A DNA stretch of 64,000 nt from Chimonanthus salicifolius. Its lineage: Eukaryota > Streptophyta > Magnoliopsida > Laurales > Calycanthaceae. The notes beneath the pieces are model-generated. The model saw nothing but the letters and a program-made list of their open reading frames with translations, searched no databases and had not been told where the DNA came from. Location of the stretch: the NCBI GenBank assembly GCA_013350335.1, contig CM023539.1:69894781-69958780 (forward strand), written 5' to 3'. Below, in pieces: positions 12,051 to 26,100 of the stretch. Positions within the stretch are counted from its first letter, which is position 1; each line of letters begins with the position of its first letter. The position numbers and the translations under genes were made by a program.

Positions 12051-12194
12051 CTTAGTTGAAATATGATCCAACAAAGCTCGAATAAGCCAAGGCATCGACC
12101 TTGATCCTAGAAGTTTGATGATAGCAAACATGTGAGGTAACCCAAAGAACCCACTGTGTAATCGAGCAAAACTCTGATATGCAGTATTCAACTC
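12051..12194 (-). pseudogene. PIR: Single exon of PIR/SRA1 (CYFIP), SCAR/WAVE complex subunit
   Basis: On the minus strand 144 bp (48 codons) is bounded by a TGTAG acceptor and a GTAGC donor. It encodes AYQSFARLHSGFFGLPHMFA, followed by IIKLLGSRSMPWLIRALLDH and ISTK. This is the strongly conserved C-terminal region of plant PIR/SRA1, a component of the SCAR/WAVE complex that activates ARP2/3 actin nucleation. The frame is open with near-family identity, but I find no neighbouring PIR exon: the next one downstream would begin shortly after 12051, and instead the duplicated kinesin upstream segment starts at 11972. It is therefore best read as a captured fragment, though unrecognised PIR exons further right cannot be excluded. 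Confidence 0.75.
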
Positions 12195-15100
12195 CTACAA
12201 TGACGGCATAACTCCATGTCAAAAATTGAAGTAGTCAAATATTCACTTTATTTTTTTTATTTTTAACCTTTGAAAGTTCACATTCAATAAATCATGCAAA
12301 CATTCATCTAACACTCAAATAATAGAAATGGTTTAAAATAAAAAAATAAAAAATTTATTTGTGGGTAAAATTAAAAAAAAAAAATGATAGAAGATGCTCA
12401 AAAGAAATGTGCACAAGGAAAATTACAAAAATGACTAAATTGCCCATTCCATTTTTAGCATAATAACATTTTTAATTGCAAAAAAGTCCTTTGCATATCA
12501 TGTGTTGATGCAATATAAGTCTCCAAAAAATTTAATGCTTAGCCACAACTTGAAGAATAAAAATTTCAAACCCGTCAATAATTGTATTTAAGGTTAATTT
12601 CAAATTCTTAAGGAAATGGCAAATTCAAAATTGAACATGGGTTTTGTAAATGAAATCCTCAGATCTCACATAAATCAATGAAGATCCAATTGAATTTGAA
12701 TCTGAAGGAGAAAATTGAAACTCAAATTGACGATGCCTATCAAAGGCCCAATGCTCACTAGATGTTAATTTCAAACTGAAATTTAAACACAAGCATAATA
12801 ATTAATGAACCAGAATTAAAATTGCACAAGAATTAAAATACAAAATTAAACTAGAAAGATAAAAACTCACCAAAGAGGGAGAAAATACTTGAATTTCATG
12901 TTTATGGCTTGCATAAAAATCCTAAAAGGGGTTGACATGTCAACCTCCTTTCCTTTTCTATACTTTGCTAAAAACAACCAATTCACTCTCCTACTGACAC
13001 GTATCCTTGATGACATCATTATTATATATTTATCCAAAAAAAAAATAAAACCCAAAATAAGCCTTTCTAAAATGGAGATTCCTCTGCTATTTTGGATCCA
13101 AAGAGATAAGACTGAAGATGTGGCAAGCATATCTTATCTTTCAAACTCGTCACTCTCCCTTGTATCAAGTAAATGGACCTCCAAAGTGAGCCAAACCAAG
13201 TCCAAAACACCTCCAATTGGGTCCGAACTCAAATGTCTATGATATGGGCCGTCTCATTCATCATTCTAGGTCCCCTTGGACTCCTTAAAGGTCCCTGTTT
13301 TGCATCATCAATTTTTTCATGCAACTGGAGCAATTTGGACAATCTTGTCAAATTCCAACATACACACCCATATGCAACTTAGAAGCTAGCCTAGTCCAGA
13401 TTTTCATGAAATTTTGCATATCTCACCCATATCTACCACTTAGCTCCATCGATGTCTACTTTCTTTATGGTTTTGACATTTGATCGAAATGGAGCCAAAA
13501 ATTTCATGGTCCTTATCAACTAAATCTCATTCCAAAAAGAAACTGATAAAAAAGAATGTAAGACAACAACTAAAAATATTCTGTCGACAAGGAAATAAAA
13601 TACTAAATGCACTACATGAAACCAAGACAAGCCATCTTCAGAATTTCAAAAAAAATATTAACTGAGAACCACAATAGAAATTAGGATTTGCATAAGGAAC
13701 CGTTGGCCTCTGAATAGGATGGAGAGGTACTTTCGAAGAGCGGATAAATCATTGAGTAGTATTGCAAAGGATGAAGTCTGGCAAGAAATCATTCTGCATC
13801 TCTGCCCATATCTGGAGCCATAGCTAGTGATTAGTTGGGATAGCCATGTAAGGCTCAATTTAAGGGGAATCACTTCACACACACCAAGGTTAAATGCACG
13901 CCTAATAATATCCACAATAATCATGTTTTTTTCCTTCTCTAAAAGAAAAAAATATCACAATTAGGCTTTGATGATGATGAAAACGCATCTCAATCTTCTA
14001 TTATTATCAATTTGTAAGATGAATGAAATATACCGTGACGGTTAACCAACTTATTCTTTTCTTTCCCTTTTTTCCCCAAAGATGACCATATTCTAATCAG
14101 AGAAAGGGCGAAAAGATACAATACAAAAGTATAAGGGACTCAAAAATCACATACTCACAGCACTAAGGCAAAAAGCATAATCAAACACAATATCAGTTCT
14201 AAATCAGTAATAATTTCTCCCACATAGCATATATCCAACAAAGATAATGGCCTTTCAAGATGTCTCGGTTTACTTCAATGATGTGTACCAGTCTCTAAGA
14301 GAAAACAAATCATCCTCAGTTCACCACATCATACATGATGAATAACCTTCTTTCAAATGGGAAACAGACAGCCTCATGAAGACCAAGATAGTGGAGATAT
14401 CAGCATATGAGACAGAATAACCAAAAACTTAGGTATGACTTCTGGGTAGAACTTGATCACTTCTTTCAATGCTTGATCTAACAGATCCACTTTAACAATT
14501 ATTATTTTACCACTATTACTATTACTTACTATTATTATTATTATTATTATTACTATGAAAACAGACAGAAATAGTATATTAAAGAAAAGTAAGAATACAG
14601 CATCTAGATGCTCCGTGTAAGAGAGGTACACAAGAGCCATCAGGGATCAGAAATAAACTACAAGCAAAGCATGCAAATACGGATCCACTCCTACCACAGA
14701 GATGCTTGCAAATACAAATCAAGCAAAGCATGCTCAATCTAACAGATCCACTCATACCACAGAGATGCTTAGTTACCATAGGCCAATCGCACATTCACCT
14801 ATTTACCCAGAGAAATTGGATACCCTTTATTAACAGCAATGGAACCACCAGAAAGTTTGGATACCTTTCCATATCAATCATGGCACAACCACAAACGTCA
14901 GATGCCATAGTGTAGAATCCGTGTGATTAGGAAAACACATACCATGAAGCTTAATGATGTGATTTCAGATTGTTGTCCACTGTCTACTGGATCCTAAAAC
15001 AAACCAAGGAAGAACAAAGACCTACTGATCCATTAAATATTTGAGAAAATAGCCAGCTGACTCAATTCTCGAAGCACATGATGCACATATTTACTATGAC

Positions 15101-16580
15101 CCTCCTCTTTTTACTAGGGTAGTCAACTTTTAGAAACTTATCTTGTAAGGCCAACCAACTGAAAATGAAACAGTAGGCCCTTGAAAAACAAGGATCAGCC
15201 AAGTCATTACTCAGAGCTACTCGACCAATGAGGCCAATTGGATAAGGAGTGGGATGTGAATAATCCATTCAGGCTCCAAACATTCCTATAGTTACCCATG
15301 CCTACGACACATACTTTGGATGATCTGTCCATTTAAATTCTGCGCCTTTTTTTTTTAATCAGAGACAGAAATTTAAAAAATTACTACTCCTGATTTCAAT
15401 TGCTATATTGGAATGCTTCAAAAACCATGTAGATGAAGCAGTCGAGGCAAAAAGGTGTCCTGGAACCTTATATCCTACAGTCATGCCTAGGGATGAACCT
15501 AAGTTTGCTAGATGCAGTTAAGATAATTTCAAAGAAATATGAATATTCTTTAGTTTGTATGCTCCTGACGACAATATTAAGAAAAATACAACATTATCAT
15601 AAAAAAGACAACATTCATAATAAATTACAAGATTCTCCGATAAAGTGTTGGCCTACATGTGACCTTTGTTATAAAAAAATTCACAAACATTTTTTCTATT
15701 TTTTTCAAAGGTTGTAAGCATGACAATACACATCTATATTGTAATGATTTTGTGATTAATAAAATGTCAACCTTTCTTTATATATATATGAATATAATTA
15801 TAAACATATATAAAGAAAGTGTAAGCCACTACAAGTGTAGAGCCTTAGGCCATGCTACGTGCAAGAATATCAGGAATGTAGTGAAACAAAATGGTGTAAC
15901 AGGGCTAGGCCTGGCCAATTCCATTACCCCCTAATTCTAAATGCATACACGTGCCAGGACCCTAGGCGAGCATTTGACTACTACACTGTAGATTATCCGG
16001 TAAGGCAACCCCAAATAGATGGGAAAGTGGAAAGAATACTGTAGATTATCTGGACAGCCAGTGTGACAAAGGTCTTAATCAGCCATGAAACAAGACACTA
16101 CTTTGCCCTACAATTCCAGTAGTTTATTCAATGCCATAAAATGTCAGAATTCTTTACCGTGCTCAATCATTGAGATAGATACTTAAATTATATTCTATAT
16201 ATACATAAGATAAGAAGGGAAGGAAGAATCTTATCATGTATGGAACTATTCAATGTTTTTGCTGCAAAATCTAAACTTATAGATATGTTGATAGTGAAGG
16301 GACATTTACATTGTCAAAACAGCACGAAGTCCCTAGTACGAGTAGGTCACAGAGCTCCTACTTTTAAAAGGGAGGGAGGAACATATAAAGGATAGTATAC
16401 AAAGTTAGGTTTACCCAAACAAACGTTTGACCACTATTGGATAAGCTAGATACAACTGCAGTTAGGTGGGGATCTAAATCTTTTACATTCAGAACACATG
16501 GCTAGAGACATGGTGTTCAAGGATAAAGTAAGTCAGGGTAATGGGTTGCATGCTGTGTTATTTAAAAAGTTTCACATTTT
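12195..16580. other. Gene-poor AT-rich stretch
   Basis: No recognised protein family on either strand. Contains an (ATT)n tract at 14530-14553 and several open frames of 60-95 codons without resemblance to known proteins. A pair of similar 40-60-bp pieces (AACAGATCCACT...CCACAGAGATGCTT) near 14685-14770 indicates a small local duplication. Confidence 0.5.
14530..14553. repeat. (ATT)n microsatellite
   Basis: Eight ATT trinucleotides in a row within gene-poor DNA. Confidence 0.9.
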
Positions 16581-16748
16581 AACCACAAGGATGGCTCAAG
16601 TGGTCTAAGCTTCTAGGATTAGACTAGAGATCTTGGGTTCAACTCCCTCGGTTTAACTGAAACACGAGGCTTGCAGGTGATTTTGTATATCTATGAGATT
16701 AGTAACACCTCCAATATAGGACGAGGATACCCATGTTATACAAAAAAA
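16581..16748 (+). repeat. tRNA-derived SINE with clear pol III boxes
   Basis: Box A (TGGCTCAAGTGG) and box B (GGTTCAACTCC) are spaced as in a tRNA gene, followed by a tRNA-unrelated body and a short A tract. There is no anticodon arm or acceptor pairing as in a true tRNA. It is a different family from the SINE at 1681. Confidence 0.7.
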
Positions 16749-17058
16749 AGTTCCCCTTATTGAAACACAAACTCAGAGACTGGAGTATCTGTTAAAAATG
16801 AGAGAAACATATAAAAAGCGAGAAATTTACTTCAAGGAGAAAGGGAGGATTAGAAGGACTAAGAAAGCAATTGTCTGAGCTAATTAGAGAGAGGAATTTC
16901 CAAGAAGACATAATTTAAGAACCTTATGGTTTAAGGATGGAGATAGAAAAATGATATTCTTTCACTGCATAGAAAACACAAGAGAAAATGGCATAAGATC
17001 TTTGATAAAAGATGAAGTTAGGATGAAGGAATCATCCACATTAAGGAATATGTGCAAA

Positions 17059-17121
17059 GTCATCATCGTCATCGTCATCATCATCGTCATCATCATCGTC
17101 ATCGTCATCGTCATGATCATA
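17059..17121. repeat. (CAT/CGT)n trinucleotide microsatellite at the array edge
   Basis: A run of CATCGT/CATCAT triplets that on the minus strand would read as poly-aspartate. It directly precedes the first unit of the 1.08-kb array. Confidence 0.9.
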
Positions 17122-17128
17122 ATCCTCA

Positions 17129-20100
17129 TCACTCTCATCAAATTCACCAATCATTATCACCATAATAAAGAAATAAAAATGAAAATGAAAAGGATGATGA
17201 AGAAAGACATACCTGTAGTAATGTCCATAATTTCTTCTAATGTGCGTAAGCTTTACATGGAACATGGTTCAACGTCTTCATCACAACCTTCATCACCATA
17301 ATCTATTTACCATCATCAACACACTATCGTTATACATAAAAAAAAAAAAGACAGAAAAAGAAATACATGAACGCAATCACCAACCCCATATGGTGCGCAA
17401 TCACCTCCGCCACTGGACACAATAAATAAAATAAGAAATAATCGATTCAAATTCTAATAAGTTGTACTACAATAACAATATAAAGGCATTCAATACTCAC
17501 ATGTTACGTAATTAATAATGATCACGTGTTAGTCACTTCTTCTCATGTGTTAATGACTTTAATGCAACCATCTATCTAACATCATAACAACAGTAAATCA
17601 TCATAATTAAAAAAAGGTAAACACATACAAATTAAAAAAAGGCATACCAATAATGACTGATGTCGATGACTTGTTATAGTGCTTTTCCATCCCTTTGACA
17701 CAAAATATAGCCTACACCCACTCCCCCTCCCCAAACAAAAACAAGAAATCATCAAATCAATTTCTATCAGAAACTACCGTAACAAAAATGTAAAGATATA
17801 AAGTATTGACACGTTATATAATTTACATTGAGCAAATATTATATGTTAAGATCGCAAAAAATTTAAAATTTAATCCAAAATCTCAATTCTTCTAGCCCCA
17901 ACTCGGTTGACTCGAAAAAACTTAAGGCATTGTACAATTTAAGAAAATCAATAAAACTCTGCAAAACTCGGTAAAAGTCGAAAAACCAACAAACTCAAAT
18001 CAATATATAACCAAGTGAAGATGAAGTTTTGAGATTTTGAACTATTTTAATAATTACGATCTTTCATGCTACATCTTTCTCACTATGCTAAAAGTGAAAC
18101 GTCCTAAGCCTTACCATCCTTAAAAACTATCATCATTTTAATCCATTGCCATCAACACATTTCAAACCATAATCTATTACCCTCATCAACTTCACCAATC
18201 ATTATCACCATAATAAAGAAATGGAAACGAAAACGAAAAGGATGATGAAGAAAGACATACCTGTAGTGATGTCCATAATTTCTTCTAATGTGCGTAAGCT
18301 TTAAATGGAACATAGTTCAACGTCTTCATCACAACCTTCATCACCATAATCTATTTACCATCATCAACACACTATCATTATACATAAAAAAAAAAAACAG
18401 AAAAAGAAATACCTGAACGCAATCACCAACCTCATATGATGCGCAATCACCTCCGCCACTGGGCACAATAAATAAAATAAGAAATAATCGAATAAAATTC
18501 TAATAAGTTGTATTACAATAACAATATAAAGGCATTCAATACTCACATGTTACGTAATTAATAATGATCAAACATGCAATTGATCACGTGTTAGTCACTT
18601 CTTCTCATGTGTTAATGACTTTAATGCAATCATCTATCTAACATCATCACCATCATTAAATTATCATAATTAGAAAAGGCAAACACATCCAAATTAAAAA
18701 AAGGCATACCAACAATGACTGATGTCGCTGACTTCTTGTAATGCTTGAAAACATGTAATTGATTGCGTTTCCATCCCTTTGTTACCAAATATATCCTACA
18801 CTCACTCTCCCTCCCCAAACAAAACAAGAAATCATCAAATCAATTTCTATCAGAAACTACCGTAACAAAAATGTAAAGATATAAAGTATTGACACGTTAT
18901 ATAATTTACATTGAGCAAATATTATATGTTAAGATCGCAAAAAATTTAAAATTTAATCCAAAATCTCAATTCTTCTAGCCCCAACTCGGTTGACTCGAAA
19001 AAATTTAAGGCATTGTACAATTTAAGAAAATCAATAAAACTCTGCAAAACTCGGTAAAAGTCGAAAAACCAACAAACTCAAATCAATATATAACCAAGTG
19101 AAGATGAAGTTTTGAGATTTTGAACTATTTTAATAATTACGATCTTTCATGCTACATCTTTCTCACTATGCTAAAAGTGAAACGTCCTAAGCCTTACCAT
19201 CCTTAAAAACTATCATCATTTTAATCCATTGCCATCAACACATTTCAAACCATAATCTATTACCCTCATCAACTTCACCAATCATTATCACCATAATAAA
19301 GAAATGGAAATGAAAACGAAAAGGATGATGAAGAAAGACATACCTGTAGTGATGTCCATAATTTCTTCTAATGTGCGTAAGCTTTCAATGGAACATGGCT
19401 CAACGTCTTCATCACAACCTTCATCACCATAATCTATTTACCATCATCAACACACTATCATTATACATTAAAAAAAAAACAGAAAAAGAAATACCTGAAC
19501 GCAATCACCAACCCCATATGGTGCGCAATCACCTCCGCCACTGGGCACAATAAATAAAATAAGAAATAATCGAATCAAATTCTAATAAGTTGTACTACAA
19601 TAACAATATAAAGGCATTCAATACTCACATGTTACGTAATTAATAATGATCAAACATGCAATTGATCACGTGTTAGTCACTTCTTCTCATGTGTTAATGA
19701 CTTTAATGCAATCATCTATCTAAGATCATCACCATCATTAAATTATCATAATTAAAAAAGGCAAACACATCCAAATTAAAAAAAGGCATACTAACAATGA
19801 CTGATGTCGCTGACTTCTTGTAGTGCTTGAAAACATGTAATTGATTGCGTTTCCATCCCTTTGTTACCAAATATATCCTACACTCACTCTCCCTCCCCAA
19901 ACAAAACAAGAAATCATCAAATTAATTTCTATCAGAAACTACCGTAACAAAAATGTAAAGATATAAAGTATTGACACGTTATATAATTTACATTGAGCAA
20001 ATATTATATGTTAAGATCGCAAAAATTTTAAAATTTAATCCAAAATCTCAATTCTTCTAGCCCAACTCGGTTGACTCGAAAAAACTTAAGGCATTGTACA

Positions 20101-23100
20101 ATTTAAGAAAATCAATAAAACTCTGCAAAACTCGGTAAAAGTCGAAAAACCAACAAACTCAAATCAATGTATAACCAAGTGAAGATGAAGTTTTGAGATT
20201 TTGAACTATTTTAATAATTACGATCTTTCATGCTATATCTTTCTCACTATGCTAAAAGTGAAACGTCCTAAGCCTTACCATCCTTAAAAACTATCATCAT
20301 TTTAATCCATTGCCATCAACACATTTCAAACCATAATCTATTACCCTCATCAACTTCACCAATCATTATCACCATAATAAAGAAATGGAAACGAAAACGA
20401 AAAGGATGATGAAGAAAGACATACCTGTAGTGATGTCCATAATTTCTTCTAATGTGCGTAAGCTTTAAATGGAACATGGCTCAACGTCTTCATCACAACC
20501 TTTATCACCATAATCTATTTACCATCATCAACACACTATCATTATACATTAAAAAAAAAAACAGAAAAAGAAATACCTGAACGCAATCACCAACCTCATA
20601 TGGTGCGCAATCACCTCCGCCACTGGGCACAATAAATAAAATAAGAAATAATCGAATCAAATTCTAATAAGTTGTACTACAATAACAATATAAAGGCATT
20701 CAATACTCACATGTTACGTAATTAATAATGATCAAACATGCAATTGATCACGTGTTAGTCACTTCTTCTCATGTGTTAATGACTTTAATGCAATCATCTA
20801 TCTAACATCATCACCATCATTAAATTATCATAATTAAAAAAGGCAAACACATCCAAATTAAAAAAAGGCATACCAACAATGACTGATGTCGCTGACTTCT
20901 TGTAGTGCTTGAAAACATGTAATTGATTGCGTTTCCATCCCTTTGTTACAAAATATATCCTACACTCACTCTCCCCCCCCAAACAAAACAAGAAATCATC
21001 AAATCAATTTCTATTAGAAACTACCGTAACAAAAATGTAAAGATATAAAGTATTGACACGTTATATAATTTACATTGAGCAAATATTATATGTTAAGATC
21101 GTAAAAAAATTTAAAATTTAGTCCAAAATCTCAATTCTTCTCGGCCCAACTCGGTTGACTCGAAAAAACTTAAGGCATTGTACAATTTAAGAAAATCAAT
21201 AAAACTCTGCAAAACTCGGTAAAAGTCGAAAAACCAACAAACTCAAATCAATCTATAACCAAGTGAAGATGATTTTGAGATTTTGAACTATTTTAATAAT
21301 TACGATCTTTCATGCTACATCTTTCTCACTATGCTAAAAGTGAAACGTCCTAAGCCTTACAATCCTTAAAAACTATCATCATTTTAATCCATTACCATCA
21401 ACACATTTCAAACCATAATCTATTACCCTCATCAACTTCACCAATCATTATCACCATAATAAAGAAATGGAAATGAAAACGAAAAGGATGATGAAGAAAG
21501 ACATACCTGTAGTGATGTCCATAATTTCTTCTAATATGCGTAAGCTTTAAATGGAACATGGTTCAACGTCTTCATCACAACCTTCATCACCATAATCTAT
21601 TGACCATCATCAACACACTATCATTATACATTAAAAAAAAAACAGAAAAAGAAATACCTGAACGCAATCACCAACCCCATATGGTGCGCAATCACCTCCG
21701 CCACTGGGCACAATAAATAAAATAAGGAAAAATCGAATCAAATTCTAATAAGTTGTACTACAATAACAATATAAAGGCATTCAATACTCACATGTTACGT
21801 AATTAATAATGATCAAACATGCAATTGATCACGTGTTAGTCACTTCTTCTCATGTGTTAATGACTTTAATGCAATCATCTATCTAACATCATCACCATCA
21901 TTAAATTATCATAATTATAAAAGGCAAACACATCCAAATTAAAAAAAGGCATACCAACAATGACTGATGTCGCTGACTTCTTGTAGTGCTTGAAAACATG
22001 TAATTGATTGCGTTTCCATCCCTTTGTCACAAAATATATCCTACACCCACTCCTCCTCCCCAAACAAAAGAAGAAATCATCAAATCAATTTCTATCAAAA
22101 ACCACCGTAACAAAAATGTAAAGATATAAAGTATTGACACGTTATATAATTTACATTTAGCAAATATTATATGTTAAGATCGTAAAAAATTTAAAATTTA
22201 GTCCAAAATCTCAATTCTTCTCGGCCCAACTCGGTTGACTCGAAAAAACTTAAGGCATTGTACAATTTAAGAAAATCAATAAAACTCTGCAAAACTCGGT
22301 AAAAGTCGAAAAACCAACAAACTCAAATCAATCTATAACCAAGTGAAGATGAAGTTTTGAGATTTTGAACTATTTTAATAATTACGATCTTTCATGCTAC
22401 ATCTTTCTCACTATGCTAAAAGTGAAACGTCCTAAGCCTTACCATCCATAAAAACTATCATCATTTTAATCCATTACCATCAACACGTTTCAAACCATAA
22501 TCTATTACCCTCATCAACTTCACCAATCATTATCACCATAATAAAGAAATGGAAATGAAAACGAAAAGGATGATGAAGAAAGACATACCTGTAGTGATGT
22601 CCATAATTTCTTCTAATGTGCGTAAGCTTTAAATGGAACATGGTTCAACGTCTTCATCACAACCTTCATCACCATAATCTATTTACCATCATCAACACAC
22701 TATCATTATACATTAAAAAAAAAACAGAAAAAGAAATACCTGAACGCAATCACCAACCCCATATGGTGCGCAATCACCTCCGCCACTGGGCACAATAAAT
22801 AAAATAAGGAAAAATCGAATCAAATTCTAATAAGTTGTACTACAATAACAATATAAAGGCATTCAATACTCACATGTTACGTAATTAATAATGATCAAAC
22901 ATGCAATTGATCACGTGTTAGTCACTTCTTCTCATGTGTTAATGACTTTAATGCAATCATCTATCTAACATCATCACCATCATTAAATTATCATAATTAT
23001 AAAAGGCAAACACATCCAAATTAAAAAAAGGCATACCAACAATGACTGATGTCGCTGACTTCTTCTAGTGCTTGAAAACATGTAATTGATTGCGTTTCCA

Positions 23101-26100
23101 TCCCTTTGTTACAAAATATATCCTACACCCACTCCTCCTCCCCAAACAAAAGAAGAAATCATCAAATCAATTTCTATCAAAAACCACCGTAACAAAAATG
23201 TAAAGATATAAAGTATTGACACGTTATATAATTTACATTTAGCAAATATTATATGTTAAGATCGTAAAAAATTTAAAATTTAGTCCAAAATCTCAATTCT
23301 TCTCGGCCCAACTCGGTTGACTCGAAAAAACTTAAGGCATTGTACAATTTAAGAAAATCAATAAAACTCTGCAAAACTCGGTAAAAGTCGAAAAACCAAC
23401 AAACTCAAATCAATCTATAACCAAGTGAAGATGAAGTTTTGAGATTTTGAACTATTTTAATAATTACGATCTTTCATGCTACATCTTTCTCACTATGCTA
23501 AAAGTGAAACGTCCTAAGCCTTACCATCCATAAAAACTATCATCATTTTAATCCATTCCCCTCAACACGTTTCAAACCATAATCTATTACCCTCATCAAC
23601 TTCACCAATCATTATCACCATAATAAAGAAATGGAAATGAAAACGAAAAGGATGATGAAGAAAGACATACCTGTAGTGATGTCCATAATTTCTTCTAATG
23701 TGCGTAAGCTTTCAATGGAACATGGTTCAACGTCTTCATCACAACCTTCATCACCATAATCTATTTACCATCATCAACACACTATCATTATACATTAAAA
23801 AAAAAACAGAAAAAGAAATACCTGAACGCAATCACCAACCCCATATGGTGCGCAATCACCTCCGCCACTGGGCACAATAAATAAAATAAGAAATAATCGA
23901 ATCAAATTCTAATAAGTTGTACTACAATAACAATATAAAGGCATTCAATACTCACATGTTACGTAATTAATAATGATCAAACATGCAATTGATCACGTGT
24001 TAGTCACTTCTTCTCATGTGTTAATGACTTTAATGCAATCATCTATCTAACATCATCACCATCATTAAATTATCATAATTAAAAAAGGCAAACACATCCA
24101 AATTAAAAAAAGGCATACCAATAATGACTGATGTCGCTGACTTCTTGTAGTGCTTGAAAACATTTAATGGATTGCGTTTCCATCCCTTTGTCACAAAATA
24201 TATCCTACACCCACTCCCCCTCCCCAAATAAAAGAAGAAATCATCAAATCAATTTCTATCAGAAACTACCGTAACAAAAATGTAAAGATATAAAGTATTG
24301 ACACGTTATATAATTTACATTGAGCAAATATTATATGTTAAGATCTTAAAAAAATTAAAATTTAGTCCAAAATCTCAATTCTTCTCGGCCCAACTCGGTT
24401 GACTCGAAAAAACTTAAGGCATTGTACAATTTAAGAAAATCAATAAAACTCTGTAAAACTCGGTAAAAGTCGAAAAACCAACAAACTCAAATCAATCTAT
24501 AACCAAGTGAAGATGAAGTTTTGAGATTTTGAACTATTTTAATAATTACGATCTTTCATGCTACATCTTTCTCACTATGCTAAAAGTGAAACGTCCTAAG
24601 CCTTACCATCCTTAAAAACTATCATCATTTTAATCCATTACCATCAACACATTTCAAACAATAATCTATTACCCTCATCAACTTCACCAATCATTATCAC
24701 CATAATAAAGAAATGGAAATGAAAACGAAAAGGATGATGAAGAAAGACATACCTGTAGTGATGTCCATAATTTCTTCTAATGTGCGTAAGCTTTAAATGG
24801 AACATGGTTCAACGTCTTCAACCTTCATCACCATAATCTATTTACCATCATCAACACACTATCATTATACATTAAAAAAAAAACAGAAAAAGAAATACCT
24901 GAACGCAATCACCAACCCCATATGGTGCGCAATCACCTCCGCCACTGGGCACAATAAATAAAATAAGAAATAATCGAATCAAATTCTAATAAGTTGTACT
25001 ACAATAACAATATAAAGGCATTCAATACTCACATGTTACGTAATTAATAATGATCAAACATGCAATTGATCACGTGTTAGTCACTTCTTCTCATGTGTTA
25101 ATGACTTTAATGCAATCATCTATCTAACATCATCACCATCATTAAATTATCATAATTAAAAAAGGCAAACACATCCAAATTAAAAAAAGGCATACCAACA
25201 ATGACTGATGTCGCTGACTTCTTGTAGTGCTTGAAAACATTTAATGGATTGCGTTTCCATCCCTTTGTTACAAAATATATCCTACACCCACTCCCCCTCC
25301 CCAAACAAAACAAGAAATCATCAAATCAATTTCTATCAGAAACTACCGTAACAAAAATGTAAAGATTTAAAGTATTGACACGTTATATAATTTACATTGA
25401 GCAAATATTATATGTTAAGATCTTAAAAAATTTAAAATTTAGTCCAAAATCTCAATTCTTCTCGGCCCAACTCGGTTGACTCGAAAAAACTTAAGGCATT
25501 TTACAATTTAAGAAAATCAATAAAACTCTGTAAAACTCGGTAAAAGTCGAAAAACCAACAAACTCAAATCAATCTATAACCAAGTGAAGATGAAGTTTTG
25601 AGATTTTGAACTATTTTAATAATTACGATCTTTCATGCTACATCTTTCTCACTATGCTAAAAGTGAAACGTCCTAAGCCTTACCATCCTTAAAAACTATC
25701 ATCATTTTAATCCATTACCATCAACACATTTCAAACAATAATCTATTACCCTCATCAACTTCACCAATCATTATCACCATAATAAAGAAATGGAAATGAA
25801 AACGAAAAGGATGATGAAGAAAGACATACCTGTAGTGATGTCCATAATTTCTTCTAATGTGCGTAAGCTTTAAATGGAACATGGTTCAACGTCTTCAACC
25901 TTCATCACCATAATCTATTTACCATCATCAACACACTATCATTATACATTAAAAAAAAACAGAAAAAGAAATACCTGAACGCAATCACCAACCCCATATG
26001 GTGCGCAATCACCTCCGCCACTGGGCACAATAAATAAAATAAGAAATAATCGAATCAAATTCTAATAAGTTGTACTACAATAACAATATAAAGGCATTCA

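Noticed and set aside
16581..16680. tRNA gene
   Set aside because: Boxes A and B are present but the acceptor and anticodon stems do not pair, so a SINE head is the better explanation.
17041..17265. Minus-strand frame with poly-Asp
   Set aside because: This is the translation of the CAT/CGT trinucleotide repeat at the array edge.
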